Positions 24,628 to 37,152 of a stretch of DNA of 64,000 bases are shown here, one piece after another. Position 1 is the first letter of the stretch. The number at the start of each line of letters is the position of its first letter. A model generated the notes under the pieces. The model had not been told where the DNA came from. It searched no databases and worked only from the letters and a program-made list of their open reading frames with translations. The translations under genes were made by a program, and so were the position numbers. Source of the DNA: Diploscapter coronatus (lineage: Eukaryota; Nematoda; Chromadorea; Rhabditida; Rhabditidae); contig OZ038422.1 in NCBI GenBank assembly GCA_964036155.1, forward strand, positions 62,767,201 to 62,831,200, given 5' to 3'.

Positions 24628-26458
24628 TTACCGTTTCTGCTTCTGCCTTTGATTGCAGAACCAAACTCGAACGACATTCTTCTTCAGATCCAATTTGTCT
24701 GCGATCGCAGCGATTCTTTCTCCAGAAGGCCGAGGCTGCTGCCTATAGAGAATGAATTGTCTCTCACTTCATATAGACTAGGAGAATTCAAACCTGAAGT
24801 AATCTTCGAGAAGTCTCTTCTCAGGCGCAGCTATGCTTGTTCTCTTTCTCTTCTTGTCTGTATTCGGCAGAATTCCCGACACGTCCCCAATCGAGTCCTT
24901 CGTTTTCATCGCCTCTTCTGCCTAGATTGATAGGCTCTGATTAGGGTTTTCACAAATTGCCTCCAACCTTCTCCAACCAGGAATGCAGAATCGGCTTCAA
25001 TGCGACCATGTTGTTGTGCGAAAGAGTGAGTGATTCGAATCTGCATATGGTTGACTGAGAGAGCGAGCCGACTCCAGGCATCTTCAGGTGAGCCAGTGCC
25101 TTGCCCACGTCTGCCTGCGTCACTCCCAGCTTGATTCGTCTCTGCTTGAAGTGCTCCGCAAATCTCTCGAGTTCTCGTGGATCTGTATCTGCAATTCGTC
25201 GTTAGCATGGACTGCATTGGATGGAAGGATAACCTGTGGAAGGGGCTGCGAGAGGATACCGGGCAACTTGACTGGGAGCTGCAGCGATTGCGGCCGAGAA
25301 TGGAGGGGCCATTGGATACTGGGGGAAGGCCGGAGGGGCTGCGTAGTTCTGCATGGCCATCACCTGCTGCAGAGAGGTCATATGCTCGGGGTTCTGCTCC
25401 GAAGAAGTCGACACGAGCGTCGACGGGTCGAAGCCCTGCAGACACTTTGAATGGGTTGCGATATTTTGGCTATGAATGCAGACTCACTTCAGCTGTACTT
25501 GGCAAATTATGATAGATGTTGGTGGCTGCATCTTGACCGCCCATGAAGTAATTACTGAAGTAGGAAGTTCTGTCTCCCAGCTCTGACATCGATCTACAAT
25601 GGACAACCAATTGCGGGGGGATATGAGTGAACTAAACCTGAAGACGTCCTGGGCGCGCATGAGAGGAGCGGCACTCATGTTGACGTTCTTCATGTCGATA
25701 TCCGCGAGGGCAGCTGCCTGTGCAGCTCGGGCGTGCAGAAGAGGGTCATCGAACCCACCGAATAGACTTTGATTAATCTGCAACAAATGAACGAATTAGC
25801 TAGAAGAAGGCAAGGCGTGGATGGGTGGAGACGGCAGAGAAACGCAGAAACAAATGCAGAGGGGGATGAATCGAATCGAATCGACATTTCGCGATATGAG
25901 AAATAATTAATTAGCCGTCAGCCTGCCCGTCTTTCTGTCTCTTCTTCATGCAGTTATGCAGTCAGCTTGTGAATATTTGTGTCGCCTTCTATGCTCTTGT
26001 TTTGCGAAATTAATTTTTCATTGGGACTCAAGTAATAAATTTGTGAAAGAGCAAAATGTGCAGAGTTGGAGAGTTGGTAAAGACAAAAGCGAATCGAAAG
26101 ATGAGATACGAGATAGAGAACATGTGAAACTGAGATTTAGGGAGCTAAGGAAAGTTCATTTCATAACCAGAATCAGAACAGATAAACATATGCCGACTGC
26201 GAGACTGAAGAGTGGAGACAATTCGAAGTGGGGGCTAGCAACATCACCTTGTGAAAATATGATATTTTTATATCATGAAATTGAGCAGCTGTAAATTTTT
26301 GATTAGAAATGAGACAATAATAATCGAATATGGAGTCGATTTGAGCCTCTATTTCTACTCAGTGCATAATTATCGCGAGAATGACACTTCGTCTGAGCGA
26401 GAAAGCTTGTTAACTTCTAGAGTTTAAGTTTTAACTTTAAAATACTAACCGGCTGCAT
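24628..26458 (-). CDS. unc-86: Class IV POU homeodomain transcription factor (UNC-86/Brn3 type)
   Basis: A nuclear sequence-specific DNA-binding protein; the family specifies sensory and other neurons. Seven minus-strand exons: 26458-26450, 25777-25638, 25593-25488, 25435-25234, 25188-24968, 24921-24794 and 24742-24628. They sum to 921 bases (306 residues). An N-terminal segment with FGGFDDPLL and [11 protein letters not shown] resembles the POU-IV box region. The Ala/Pro-rich middle leads to a POU-specific domain at about 153-226 ([20 protein letters not shown] ... [17 protein letters not shown]). A linker with [11 protein letters not shown] follows, then a homeodomain at about 248-305 ending [14 protein letters not shown]. 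The start is a 9-base coding exon (Met-Gln-Pro) that joins exon 2 in phase 0. The protein is shorter than C. elegans UNC-86. The stop comes directly after the homeodomain, but 'cggtaact' could be a donor to an unseen last exon. Identification is secure. Confidence 0.95.
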
Positions 26459-29400
26459 CTTCGTTTAAAGCTCAAGAACAGTAGGGAAAATTGCGATCAG
26501 ATTCAGGGGCGTATTGTGATTTCACTGAAATTAAGCAGAATGATTTCTGATGAAAACATGAAAAATAGCGAACCTGATGGGATTGAAGAATTGTCGACTA
26601 CTGTAGCGAATGCAGCACTGCACACAGAAAGTGGGGCAAAGTGAAGTTGGTCGCTTTTCTGGTTTCGCCTCGTTGTGCCTTTTCGCTCTCGTCCTTCCTG
26701 CCTTCCTGCTGCTGCTTCTTCTGTTCTGCTCAGCTCGGATATTCCCCCCTTCCTCTCGTTCTGTGTCCCAGTCCATAGCCACGCCCACTCTCCATTCCCT
26801 TCCTTTCTGAGCCAATCACAGCCCAGGCCATCATGTGCATTTGTCGCCGCGATGGCCCTTAAATTAACTCATTTCGTGATTTATCAAAATTGTCTTGTAA
26901 AAATGTTCAAAGTTAGTGGCCAGCTGCAATAAGAAGTCCAATGAAAATTTTATTTGCTCGAGGCAATAAAAGGATAGGAGAAAAGGGAGAAGAAGCGAAG
27001 CAGCTTGCCTGTGAGCAGACTGAATTGGCGATGACTCGGCCTATGAACATATTCATGTATGGACTAAATTTACGGCTAGAAGAGCCACAGGAAAAAAGGG
27101 ACAGGGACACTGGATAGTGGGTGAGTAGTGTGATAGTGTGGAGATGTGGATGGGAATGGCGAATGCAGAAGGACTGACTGGGTAGAGAGCCGGTAATTGA
27201 TTCCATGGCAAACGAGTCGAAACAGCAGCAGCAGAAACAACTGCATTCTGCAATGTGCAGTCATAAATATGAGAGCTACGTGGAATCAATTGGAGCACAA
27301 GTCGCCACGCATCTCAATGAACATTTTGAATGAGAAGGACCACGAATTATTCATTCCTGTATAAATAAATGACACAAGAGTTATGCAATGAGATCAGGCA
27401 GAATACAGAATATAGAAGAGAAGAAGAGCGAAGGAGTAAAATCGGTCAAACTATTCGTGTACTTTGTGGATTAGCACCTCGGAATTAACAGTAGCATCTG
27501 GCAGATGATTGGGGTGTGATTGCCGGTTCCTGATTCGCTAGATCGATTTATTGATTCATTGCATTTGCGTGAGCAACTTCCTCATATTTCCTTCTCCTTT
27601 GCATATTCGGTTACCAATTAGGAAATCCTTTCATCCTACTTTCAACCAGCCGCAGCCACAGCGCTTTTGTTTAGTTTTCACCTGCTAACAATAATACCTT
27701 TCTTGTCCTTTTCTTCCCCCTGTGAATTACGTAGGTTGTGCTTTCGTCTCTGGCTTCAATACTCAAATATGTTACGAGTATTTCGATAATGATAAAACAA
27801 GCAGAGGCAGATCTATTCTTTTTCTGTGGAAATATCACTTTGGCAATCTTTAGTCTGCTGTCTGTTTCTTTGTAAGGAATCCCATTCTTTGTATCTTCCT
27901 CTTCTGAAAACGTGCTTCGCAGCTAATCCCATTTGCTTGATACAGTATCCAGAGATACTAAAGAGGAGAATGCTTTGTTAGATTCCCACGCGAAGAGAAG
28001 AGAGGGCTGTGGGCCTGCTTGGCTGGAAACGAAAGACAGACAGCCATACAGCTATAGACTCGTCTCTTCGTCTCGTTGAGAGCACATACATTTTTAATGC
28101 TTTTCCTACTCTTTCGGACCATTTTTGTATCTCTGGCTCAAGGCAAAACGAAAAGGGAAATGTTAAGGCGAGCCGAGCGGAAATACTAAAAGACGAGAGG
28201 AAAAGGAAGAGGGAAGAGACTAAATGCTTTGACAAACGAGCTCAATCGAACCAAAGACAGGAGAGTAGATTGATGTACTCATAAAATTGGACAATCGGTA
28301 GATGAAACATGCAAAGGGGGAAGGGGGAGTCGATGCAACAACAGATGCAGGTTCATAAAGAAAATGAGATGAGATATGGGCGCATGAAAGGGCATGAAAT
28401 GTGAAGGCAGAACAGACAGAGGAGGAGGGAATGCGGCACACAACAAGGGCGGCAGGTCAGTCCAATCCACAGTAATTCATCATTACTCCATTTGTAGCTT
28501 GCAAATTTGTCCTTGAACTCTCTCTTGACATTTTACCAGTTTACGGTAATCGAGATTGGCAATAAATTGGACAGAGGAAAAGAGAATACAGTAATGCGTA
28601 AAAACTCTAACCGACCTGTACTGAATTGGAATAGAATCGATGGGAGTGAATCCATCTTCTCAGCAACAATTATTCTTGAACAGACTCGACTCGGTCACCG
28701 ACTGACTGACTGACTGCAGTCTGCAATGCTATGAATTTTTCGTGTAGTTCTGCGAGTTTCGTTTCTCTCCTCGCTTTCCTTCTTGCCTCTGCCCCGAGCG
28801 CCTTAAATAATCCACACAACTGTACATTATTAACCACGATTGTCATTGCATATTTAGAGAGGCAAGGGGCAGGCTGCAGGGTTGTAAGCAGGGGAGTGAG
28901 AAGTGGACTGCACAAAATCGACTTGCAAACTCAAAACCACTGATATTTCTCTTGACTCACTCAGCCAGGCAGTCATTTCTAATAAGCTGATATCTTGTCT
29001 TGCACTCATTCATTCTCACTCCATCCTTAGCTAATAGCTCTTCCACTTGCAATCTTCATCTCTTCATCTTCATATTGTTACTGCCTGCAGCCAGATGGGT
29101 TCCTCTCACGCTTCCCTTCACACGTCCAAAAGAGCAGATCGAGAGGTCTCTCCATCTCTCTATCCCTTTCTACTCCAACAGGTGACGAGACGAATAAGGC
29201 TAAATTGAACAGAGAACTTTCTTCTATTCAAAAATTGCTACAGAGAAAGAAGATAATTGGCTCATAGCCTCCTCACATTTCTGTCTCTGCTAGCCTTTGT
29301 TCTGTAGATTTCCTGTATTGCGTATTTCCTTCGAGTAATCTATAGCTCTAGTGAATGAGTGAATATGTGCAGTGCTTTGACATCGGCTTCCCTTGATTTT

Positions 29401-30200
29401 CCCTTAATTTGCATTGTCTCTGCAATTCATGCAATGCATTCCTTTCTTCTCCCAATTCCTGTATTTGGCGCACAAGGTGAATTGTGTCAATTACAGTAAT
29501 CCACTCGTTCAGAATTTGGCTTTTTCAATCCCATACCTGAAAGCAATTAGATTATGGCTGACAGAACATTCAAACATTCAGCTCTATGCGGTAGGCAGTG
29601 TTCTATGTACATGCGCAGTTCTGTCGGCAGTCTCTATGTTTTGTCTCCCCGCTCCTGTTCATTTTCTGCCTTCTGCAGGTGGATGCAGCAATCTTTTCAC
29701 ATGAGAAAACGGCAAAGTCAGATAGAAAATATGGATGAAAAGGTAAATGGAGAGAAGAGAAAGAGGCAGCTGGCAGAGGTATTGGGGAGAATTAGAGTGA
29801 GTCAGGCACAGGTCATCCCAATTAACTCTAACTGCCAACTGCTCTGAGCCGGCAATCGACAAACAGTCAATCCACTAAATATGTTAATCTCCAAGGAAGG
29901 ACAAACATCCTCTGTAATTCAACACATTTTTATTCATCTCATAGAAAATGTCTGTTCATATAACTCGTAACGAGGCGCTGTATGCGAAGAAATACCCGAA
30001 TTCATACGAAAATACACTTGAAGAAAATCACAATAATTCACCAAATCCTAGAAAACGAATGAAGAAAATGTAAGTGAAAGTGACTAGTAGAAAGATAGCT
30101 GTTCTGTGCCTGCCGATGAGGATGATTGTGAGTGCGATATGACTTGAAAGAGAATGAGGAATTGCAAAGGAAAATTTAACTGCTAAACTTGTGAGTGGGG
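26459..30200. promoter_or_regulatory. Upstream region of the POU gene
   Basis: 3.7 kb lies between the POU start and the 3' end of the GalNAc-transferase, which is on the same strand. No coding exon is supported. It includes octamer-type sites: ATTTGCAT at 29407-29414 and TTTGCATAT at 27598-27606. Such sites bind POU proteins and would fit autoregulation, which is an inference. The length is large compared with other intergenic gaps here and suits a developmentally regulated gene. Confidence 0.4.
29929..29934 (-). terminator. Poly(A) signal AATAAA of the GalNAc-transferase
   Basis: AATAAA on the minus strand, about 270 bases past the stop codon at 30201-30203. Confidence 0.5.
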
Positions 30201-32823
30201 TTAGATTGAGTTAACTGAGATTTCCACAGGAACTAGCTCGAACAGATCTGCTACAGAGCAGAATTCCAACTGGACCAGTTCATTTGTCTCGTCTGCGCCT
30301 TTCAGACATTTCTTCACAGAATCGTTATAGAATTTGCCAACTTTCTAAAAGACTCTATCTCAACTCATCTTCTTCCAAAAACATACAGTGGTCTGCCACT
30401 CTTGATGCGCTCTTTGATTGTGACAATTCATCAGAGTCACTCCTCTCAGAGAATCCAAACAAAGTCGAGAAGAGCCCATCGGTCTGAGTTCATCCTGAGA
30501 ATGAATTGTATATCTTACTGATCACTCATCTTCCTTCCACTTACATTTGAGGTCCACCTCCACTGCTGCTCCCTCGTGTGTTGATTGCATTTTCTCATTT
30601 CCACTCTGGCTCCCTTCGATATTCTCCCCATTGAGCTCTCTGCAGCCAGACAATGTGTGCCATTCTTCAGTTTGATCTAAATGGGGGCATTCAATCAATG
30701 ATGACTAATTTCACGAAGCATTCACATACGAGATATTTGCTGCTTTTGATAGGAGGCTGTTGAACGAATTCATCAGGGACATTGTCGGGCAGTAGTTCGG
30801 GATAAATGTTTTCCAAGTACCATTTGAACGTTTTGCAGTGCAGCTTCTCTCTCAATGCCACTCGAGTTGCAATACTTCCATATCTCGTCTCTGGCCATGA
30901 AGCCAAATGAGGTCGGGCTTCGAAAAACTTGGGCTAAAATTGCAAAGACTGAATTGATTTGCTTGAATTTATCTCCTCACCAAATATTCGTCCATCCAGA
31001 CTCGAGCAGCCCTGATCGAATTCTTCCCCATCGAGTCCCCCTCCAATCCATAGGGCCTCTTCTTCCTGAATATGTGTCCGACTCGACTGCAAGGGAGTAT
31101 CTCCAACTCGCCTCCGCACATCCATATCTGCTCGAGGAAGAAATAACTGATTTCAAGTCATTTGAAAAAAAAACGCTTACCCTGAATGAGATCTCAACAT
31201 TCTCAGCTCCCCAAATGTCCATTCCCTCATCGTAAGTTCCCAACTCAAAGAAGTAGTCTCTGTCGATTGCAAACAAGCCGCCTGCCATCGTCGCTGATCT
31301 AGAATGACAACTCTTTGTGATTATCACAGCCGCCCACGTCTTACTTCATAGGCTTAATGAAGTTTTGTTTGTTTTCGAAGTAGCTTCTATGAGGATAGTC
31401 CCATTTGAATGTCAGTCCCCAATTGAACCCTCCCTTGCAAACTGGACTCTCCACGTAACGCATCGTCTCAGAATCGATTATATCGATGATTGGACACACA
31501 ACCCTGCAAACCAAATTCCTATTCTTTTTACAAGACTTGTCAATTTTCTCACCGACGATTGTCTTCTTGAATTCTTTCGAGCAAAGGCTCCAGCCAATGT
31601 TCGTTCACCTCACAGTGCGAATCCAAGAAGAGCAGTGTGTCTCCCCTCGCCTGCTTTGCCCCAAACACTTTCGCCCGAATGAGCCCTTCGTTCTTTGCCG
31701 TTCTGATCAGCTTCACAATTCCCCACATGGGGTCTTTCTCCTTGTGGTCGTTCGCAGTCAGCGTTGCATCGGCTGGAATGCAGTCCGCTAATTCGCTAAT
31801 TGCCTTATTCACTTACGCCATTCGCTCGAGTCGTCAACCAGCAGAATTTCTTGAATCAATTCGAGTGGACTTCGATCGATGATTGAATTGACCATTCGAA
31901 TCAGCACAGAGGGAGACTCGTTGAAATAGCACACAATTATAGAGACTTTTCTGGCGATCGGGTTGAAGCTTTGGGGGCATCTAAAATTGGAACTGTTCAC
32001 ACTTTTTCAGCATATATTTTCCTATTTTTCCATGAGGAAAATGTGTGGACTTAACACTCGTTTGAAGTGCAAATGGAGAGGGGAGATGAGGGTTAAAAAG
32101 GGTTTGAAAGATAGCGAGAAAAGAAAGGAAAAGAGCAAATGTGGTATCGATCGATTAATCCAATGCAATGCGCAACAAAATTGAGTAAACTTACAACGAG
32201 TTCCTCGTGTCAGGAATTTTTCGCCTGTACCCGATTCGATCGCTCAAAAGGCCGTTGAACTGATACTTTTCGTACAACTCTTTATGTTGCTTCTAAACGA
32301 GTTCGAATGACAGGTTGCAGTGCTGCAGTGTCAAATGACAAATGCGAGTGAAGTGATATACCTTCTCCTGGTCAGTGTGAAGCACTGAGAGGGCATCCAA
32401 ATCCACCACAGGCTGTTTGTGTTCGATCGGCACGATCATTGCAGCTGGCAGAGCTCTTCTCTCGTCCTGCCCAAGCTGTTCATTATTCGAATTCTCAGCT
32501 GCATCGTCTCCTTTCCCTGCTTGTTCGAAATCAAAATCCCTATGTTTAGGTGGAAAGACTATCGGATCAACGTGTTTGATTACCTAAAATAGAATCAGAA
32601 GTGAACAAAAGTTGAATTTTTCTTACACTCTGAAATTTCTCCTTCGAGCTGTCTGTAAAAACATGGTGATCTTCATGTTGTGCAGGGCTCTAAAAATCGT
32701 TTTGATCGCATGATTTGCGAAATGACTGACCGAATTACTGCCTAATCTTCCAAAGAAGTAAATAGTAATTAGCAGCCAACAGGAGATGAACACAGCCAGG
32801 GGCCGCTTGTAGCGCGATAACAT
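30201..32823 (-). CDS. Polypeptide N-acetylgalactosaminyltransferase (GALNT, GT27) with ricin-type lectin domain
   Basis: A Golgi type II membrane enzyme that transfers GalNAc from UDP-GalNAc to Ser/Thr and starts mucin-type O-glycans. About 13 minus-strand exons give roughly 620 residues. The first (32823-32731) has a signal anchor at about residues 9-25. A variable stem follows, then a catalytic domain with [37 protein letters not shown], the metal-binding DSHCEVN (DxH) motif, and the Gal/GalNAc-T motif [11 protein letters not shown]. The C-terminal beta-trefoil lectin spans three exons between about 30640 and 30201. Its repeats include THCLAAESS...[13 protein letters not shown]...QEWQ and [17 protein letters not shown]. 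All junctions checked are in phase. The orthologue within the gly/GALNT family cannot be assigned by eye. Confidence 0.93.
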
Positions 32824-33576
32824 AGAAATTGGCTGAAACTTGCTAGGAACGAGGCCTGGTCAAAGGGAATTGTGAGTGACAAAAAGGAGTGGAAGGGAGG
32901 AGAGAAAGACTAAACGGAGACAAGAGAAGCGAAGAAAACGATGAGAAAAGGTTAGGTAAAACGGGAAGAGTGAAGGAAGGGAGAAAAGGTCATCGAAACT
33001 ATGTCTCTCGATGCCTCTTTGCGTCTCTTTGCATTGACAGAAAGTCTATGAAAAGGCCCCTCTAAATGATGACCAATCATCTCTGCGCCTCTCTATTCAC
33101 GCAAACTTAGAATGTCTGTCAAGGCAATACGAATTCATATTTGCCAGATTTGCTGCAAACAGGCTCATTGTAAAATCAATCGATGTCCTAACAAAACATA
33201 AATATTCATAAGCAGACCAACTGAATCTATTATAGATCGGATCTTTCTCATCTGATTTGACAAACAACAACAGCCGCATTTGCGAGTCCTTGAATGAGTT
33301 CTGTCATTAGCAACTGTCAGTCAGCCAATCAGTCAGTCAGCATCCTTCATTACCTTCTGCATTTCCATCTCCATCTCCCATTCCATTCCTTAGCGGTCAT
33401 GTCCCCGTTCAACAGTCCAACTGTCTTCTTCTCTCTTTCTCTTCTCTATAATCACTTTTCGGCTGTCTTTAACTTCACCTAATACGCTATTTCATCCATT
33501 TATCCAATTCCTTCAATCCTTCCCCTTCATTTGACTCTTCACCTCCACCTTCATTCCTCAAGCATACATTTTGTCT
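32824..33576. promoter_or_regulatory. Divergent intergenic region
   Basis: 752 bases between the divergently transcribed GalNAc-transferase and TPR genes, so it should hold both promoters. It has CT-rich sequence near 33340-33550 and GA-rich sequence near 32870-32990. No specific element recognised. Confidence 0.4.
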
Positions 33577-36500
33577 ATGCAATCGCAGTCTCCCAATGCT
33601 CTTGAGAAGTTAGTCAGCACCGCAGGCACAGCCTACAGCGAGGGGAAGTCCGTCCATATCACATACTCTATCGATTGCAGTATCTGTCTGTTTTAGATTC
33701 GAACAGGCTCTGTCCTGCTACAAGGAGGCCCTCGCTCTGCAACCCTCGAATGCCGTGCTCTACGCTAATATTTCTGCAATCCATCTCAGACTCGGACAAT
33801 TAAATGAAGCACTCGGACATGCAGAGACGGCTGTTTCTCTGTCTCCACACTGGGCGAAGGTAGACAACGCTAGTAATTAACGAGCGAGAAGTGATATGGT
33901 CATCCCTATGAATGTCTCGAATCTAAGGATATTTTTACAGAAAATCTTTAGAAATCTGGATTTACAGACTAATAAATACTCCTTTTCTAGGCATATTGAC
34001 ACAATCTCTTGAATTTTCTATGTAAATGCTACACTGATGCTGTTTGTGAAATCTATAATTCGACATTGTTTTTGAGGATTATTTTCCTAGTACTTTGATA
34101 AATTTCAGGCTCATTACCGTAAAGGAGAGGCATTGAAGAAGCTAGACAACAGTATAGCAGCCATTTTAAGGTGAGTAGAAGAATAGACAGATTATGGATA
34201 TGAAAAGAGAAGTTATTTCTACTTTAGTTTATCGTACGCAGCGCGACTCGATCCGAGCCACAAGAACGCACTCGATTCCCTCATCCACTTGGCTGTCACC
34301 TTCTTTGGTCTGTCTTTCAGTCATTGTTTGGGACCTGAATCAATTCCTTTCAGACGGCTTTCCCATTCAACAGCTCACTGCTCTCCGTCTGCACGACGAT
34401 CGATTCACAGTGCTCTGTGCAGTGGGGCAGAAGTTCCTCGAAATTGACAAAAATAAAGGTACGACAAGACGATTGTGCTAATTTCTCGTTATTTCTGATA
34501 TTGCATTCCAGAAGCATCAGAAGTGCTGAGCCACGCCCTCTGCCTGCAGTCCGACAGCCTCAAACTCAAGGAGTCGGCTGTGTCGTCTCTAGCACTTGCC
34601 TACTGCAGATTAGGGCAGCATGAAGAGGCACTGAACTACTATCTGGAAGAACTGCACATTTGTGAACAGTTGGGTGGGTTGAGTTGAAATGGGGAACGAT
34701 CGTTGCGCACAGAATGTGTATTTTACAACAATAAAAAATCTTATTCGTTTCATTAGGATACTGATTTCAGGTTCTATACTACTTTTATAGACTAATCTTA
34801 TGGCATTATCTTATATTTTCGTTATGCAACTTTTCACTGTTGTTAGTTTCCTCTAAACTGAATATTTGCGAATGGTTAACTTGCTAATATGTCAAGTTCC
34901 ATTCAAAATCCAAGAATCACCTGTTTCAACGAAGAAATGTGAGATCTTATTCTGACGATGTTCAGATATCACTTTTGTGCGCAACGATACATACCCAATT
35001 AAATTCTTTCTTTGAAGAAGAAGCAGAGATGATTGCAGGTGATCAAACACTTGAAGTGCATGATCGAATTGCCGTGGCCGCTGAATTGGCACATAGATGG
35101 CAACTCGCTGAGAAACACAGGAGAATCAGAATCAACCAGGTTGGAAGCGAATATACAAGCAAGTGCCTGTGGAACCTTGTGAATTGCAGCTACAAGGTCA
35201 CGAGTTGCTGAATGAGCGTATCAAATTGGCAGAGGTTCTTCTGCAAATGAAGCAGTCAGACGAAGTAATTTCCTTGCTGACAGACCTGGATGAAGACAGA
35301 CTGACTAAGGACGAGAAGAGGAGGAGAAGGATGACGATCGGACTGGCGCTTTGTCAGAAGGCATATCAATTAGTTGATTTATCTGCTTGATTAATTTCCT
35401 CTCCATTTGCAGGCAGACTATTCACGAGCTCTGCATTTCCTGGAGAAAGTGCCTCTGCAAGGAATAGAAGGAGCAGCGGCTGCCGAGGCCACAGCCAAGT
35501 GCCACTCGATGCAGGGCCGCACTGCTCAGGCCATTAACTTTCTGCAAACAGTCATCGATGCAGCGCACAGCAATGCTGACTTGATTTTGGTTGGATTCAC
35601 TAATTTATCCATTTTCCTACAATAGAATGCTGCAGTTTTCCCGTCTGAGCTGTCTTCTCTGTAAATTATATTTGGCCAACGACCAGACTTCTCTCGCAAT
35701 TCGTGTCGTCAATCGAATCCTCAGAACTGCCAGGTAGGAATTGCGCATATTTCATCGTACACCTTCTAATTTAAATTTCCAGAAACAACGCGTGTCTGGA
35801 AGAGGACGAATTGCAAGGCTTCCGTCTGCTAGCGATGATCTACGAGCAGGAAGACGATGTGCACTCGGCATGCATCCTGCTGGAGAAATGTCTACAAAGA
35901 GAAGGGCTTAAGGCAAAGGGGAAGATTGAGTTGTTGCTGCAGCTGGGCAGGCTACGGGAGAAGAATGGCGATGAAGATGCATTCGAACAGATACAGAAGG
36001 CTATCGACATTGCTAAAGAGTAAGAATTGTTTATACTGTAGGAAATGATGAACGAACTTCATTGCAGAATGGAATGTGAGGAGAAGATAATCCACTGCCT
36101 GTCTGCTGCAATTCGACAACTCGTCAGAAGGGGGCAGATGAGCAGAGCTGCCGACATTTTGCAGGAGGAGAAGAAGTACATCGAACAAATACAAGGCTAG
36201 CAATATTTTGACTTGACAAATTTATTATACAGAAAAATTGCAGACTCGGATCTTCGTTCGCTGATTCTGGAAGACTGCAGCCTTTTGGAAAGCACTTCGA
36301 GTAACGACCAATGTCTGAAGACGTTGGAGGAAGGACTTGCGGAGGTGAGGGGATGCGGTGAGAGGAATGAGATAACGAATGGTGGAGTTGCAGGCACAGG
36401 AAGCCAATAATGCTGAGCGAGAAATGAATCTGCTGGCTCGTTTGGCGAAGCGATTGGAAGAGGAGGACAGACTGACAGAGGCAGAGGTCTACTTCGCTGC

Positions 36501-37142
36501 TGAATTGGCTGTGGGCAAACAACTCAGGGCTGCTTGGCAAATGGCCGAAGCACATGCAGGAATTGCCAGGTTAGAAGGCAAAAGCCAAGTTTCTGTAGAA
36601 CGTTAAAAGAGTTGCAGAATGCGTCTGAAACGAGACGAGGATGCAGAGACAGCGCTGCTGCATGCGAAGAGTGCACTCACTCTCTACAGGATTCTGAATG
36701 ATGCAAATCAGAAAGTGGAGATGCTGCTGCTCATTGCTGATTGTGAGAGAATCAGGTTGGACTGAAAAGAATTGGTCATTTTTAATGGAGAAGGAATTAT
36801 TTTTAGAGGCAACACAATTCTGGAATGGACTGCACTAGAGAAAGTGATTGGAATTGCTCGAGAAAATGGACTGCAGGATGCATTGGCGTTGGCTGAATTG
36901 AAGCGAGTTTCCCTGGCCATGGACACAGTCAATCAGGTGGCAAGAAGAGCAGAGCAATTCGAATGATATTATTTGTTCAGAGTGCCGTTCATTCGAATGA
37001 AGAAGATCTGAGTCAGCGACACCAGAGGCGAAAATCCACTCCAGCAGTAGAGGTCGTCTGTTCGTTCGATGACAGCAGCGACACCCCGAGGACTTTCGAA
37101 AGGTATTCTACTTCCACGAGAGTTTACAGATCTGACGTATAA
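33577..37142 (+). CDS. Tetratricopeptide-repeat protein, TTC28-like N-terminal region
   Basis: A TPR scaffold protein of unknown role here. It begins MQSQSPNALEKLVSTAG (exon 33577-33647), then 33697-33859, 34109-34170 and more than ten further exons, ending YRSDV-stop at 37140-37142. The first TPRs (EQALSCYKEALALQPSN, ALGHAETAVSLSPHWAKAHY) are of the co-chaperone type. The next part (VLCAVGQKFL...SDSLKLKESAV...LGDQT) follows the N-terminus of vertebrate TTC28 as I remember it. The remaining ~500 residues are helical repeats rich in Glu/Arg/Leu, with a Ser/Thr/Arg-rich end. TTC28's C-terminal CHAT domain is absent. Two junctions seem to need GC donors (after 35359 and near 36198) or alternative sites. 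TONSL is the other family considered. The TPR call is firm; the family call is moderate. Confidence 0.7.
34699..34988. repeat. MITE-like element with terminal inverted repeats, in TPR-gene intron
   Basis: Left end 'atcgttgcgcacagaa' and right end 'ttttgtgcgcaacgat' are inverted copies over about 16 bases with one mismatch, enclosing about 290 bases of AT-rich non-coding sequence. A related end (tgcgcaacgata) occurs at 50243-50254 in a DEPDC5 intron. Confidence 0.65.
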
Positions 37143-37146
37143 AGTG

Positions 37147-37152
37147 AATAAA
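37147..37152 (+). terminator. Poly(A) signal AATAAA of the TPR gene
   Basis: AATAAA begins five bases after the TPR gene's stop codon, implying a very short 3' UTR. Confidence 0.55.

Noticed and set aside
24906..25445. 179-codon minus-strand open frame
   Set aside because: It is a wrong-frame reading across POU exons 4-6. The correct frame, with splicing, gives the POU-specific domain.
30691..30906. GalNAc-transferase ending at [12 protein letters not shown]
   Set aside because: Those residues are intron. Splicing at ctc|gtatgtg leads in phase into three exons that encode a lectin domain.
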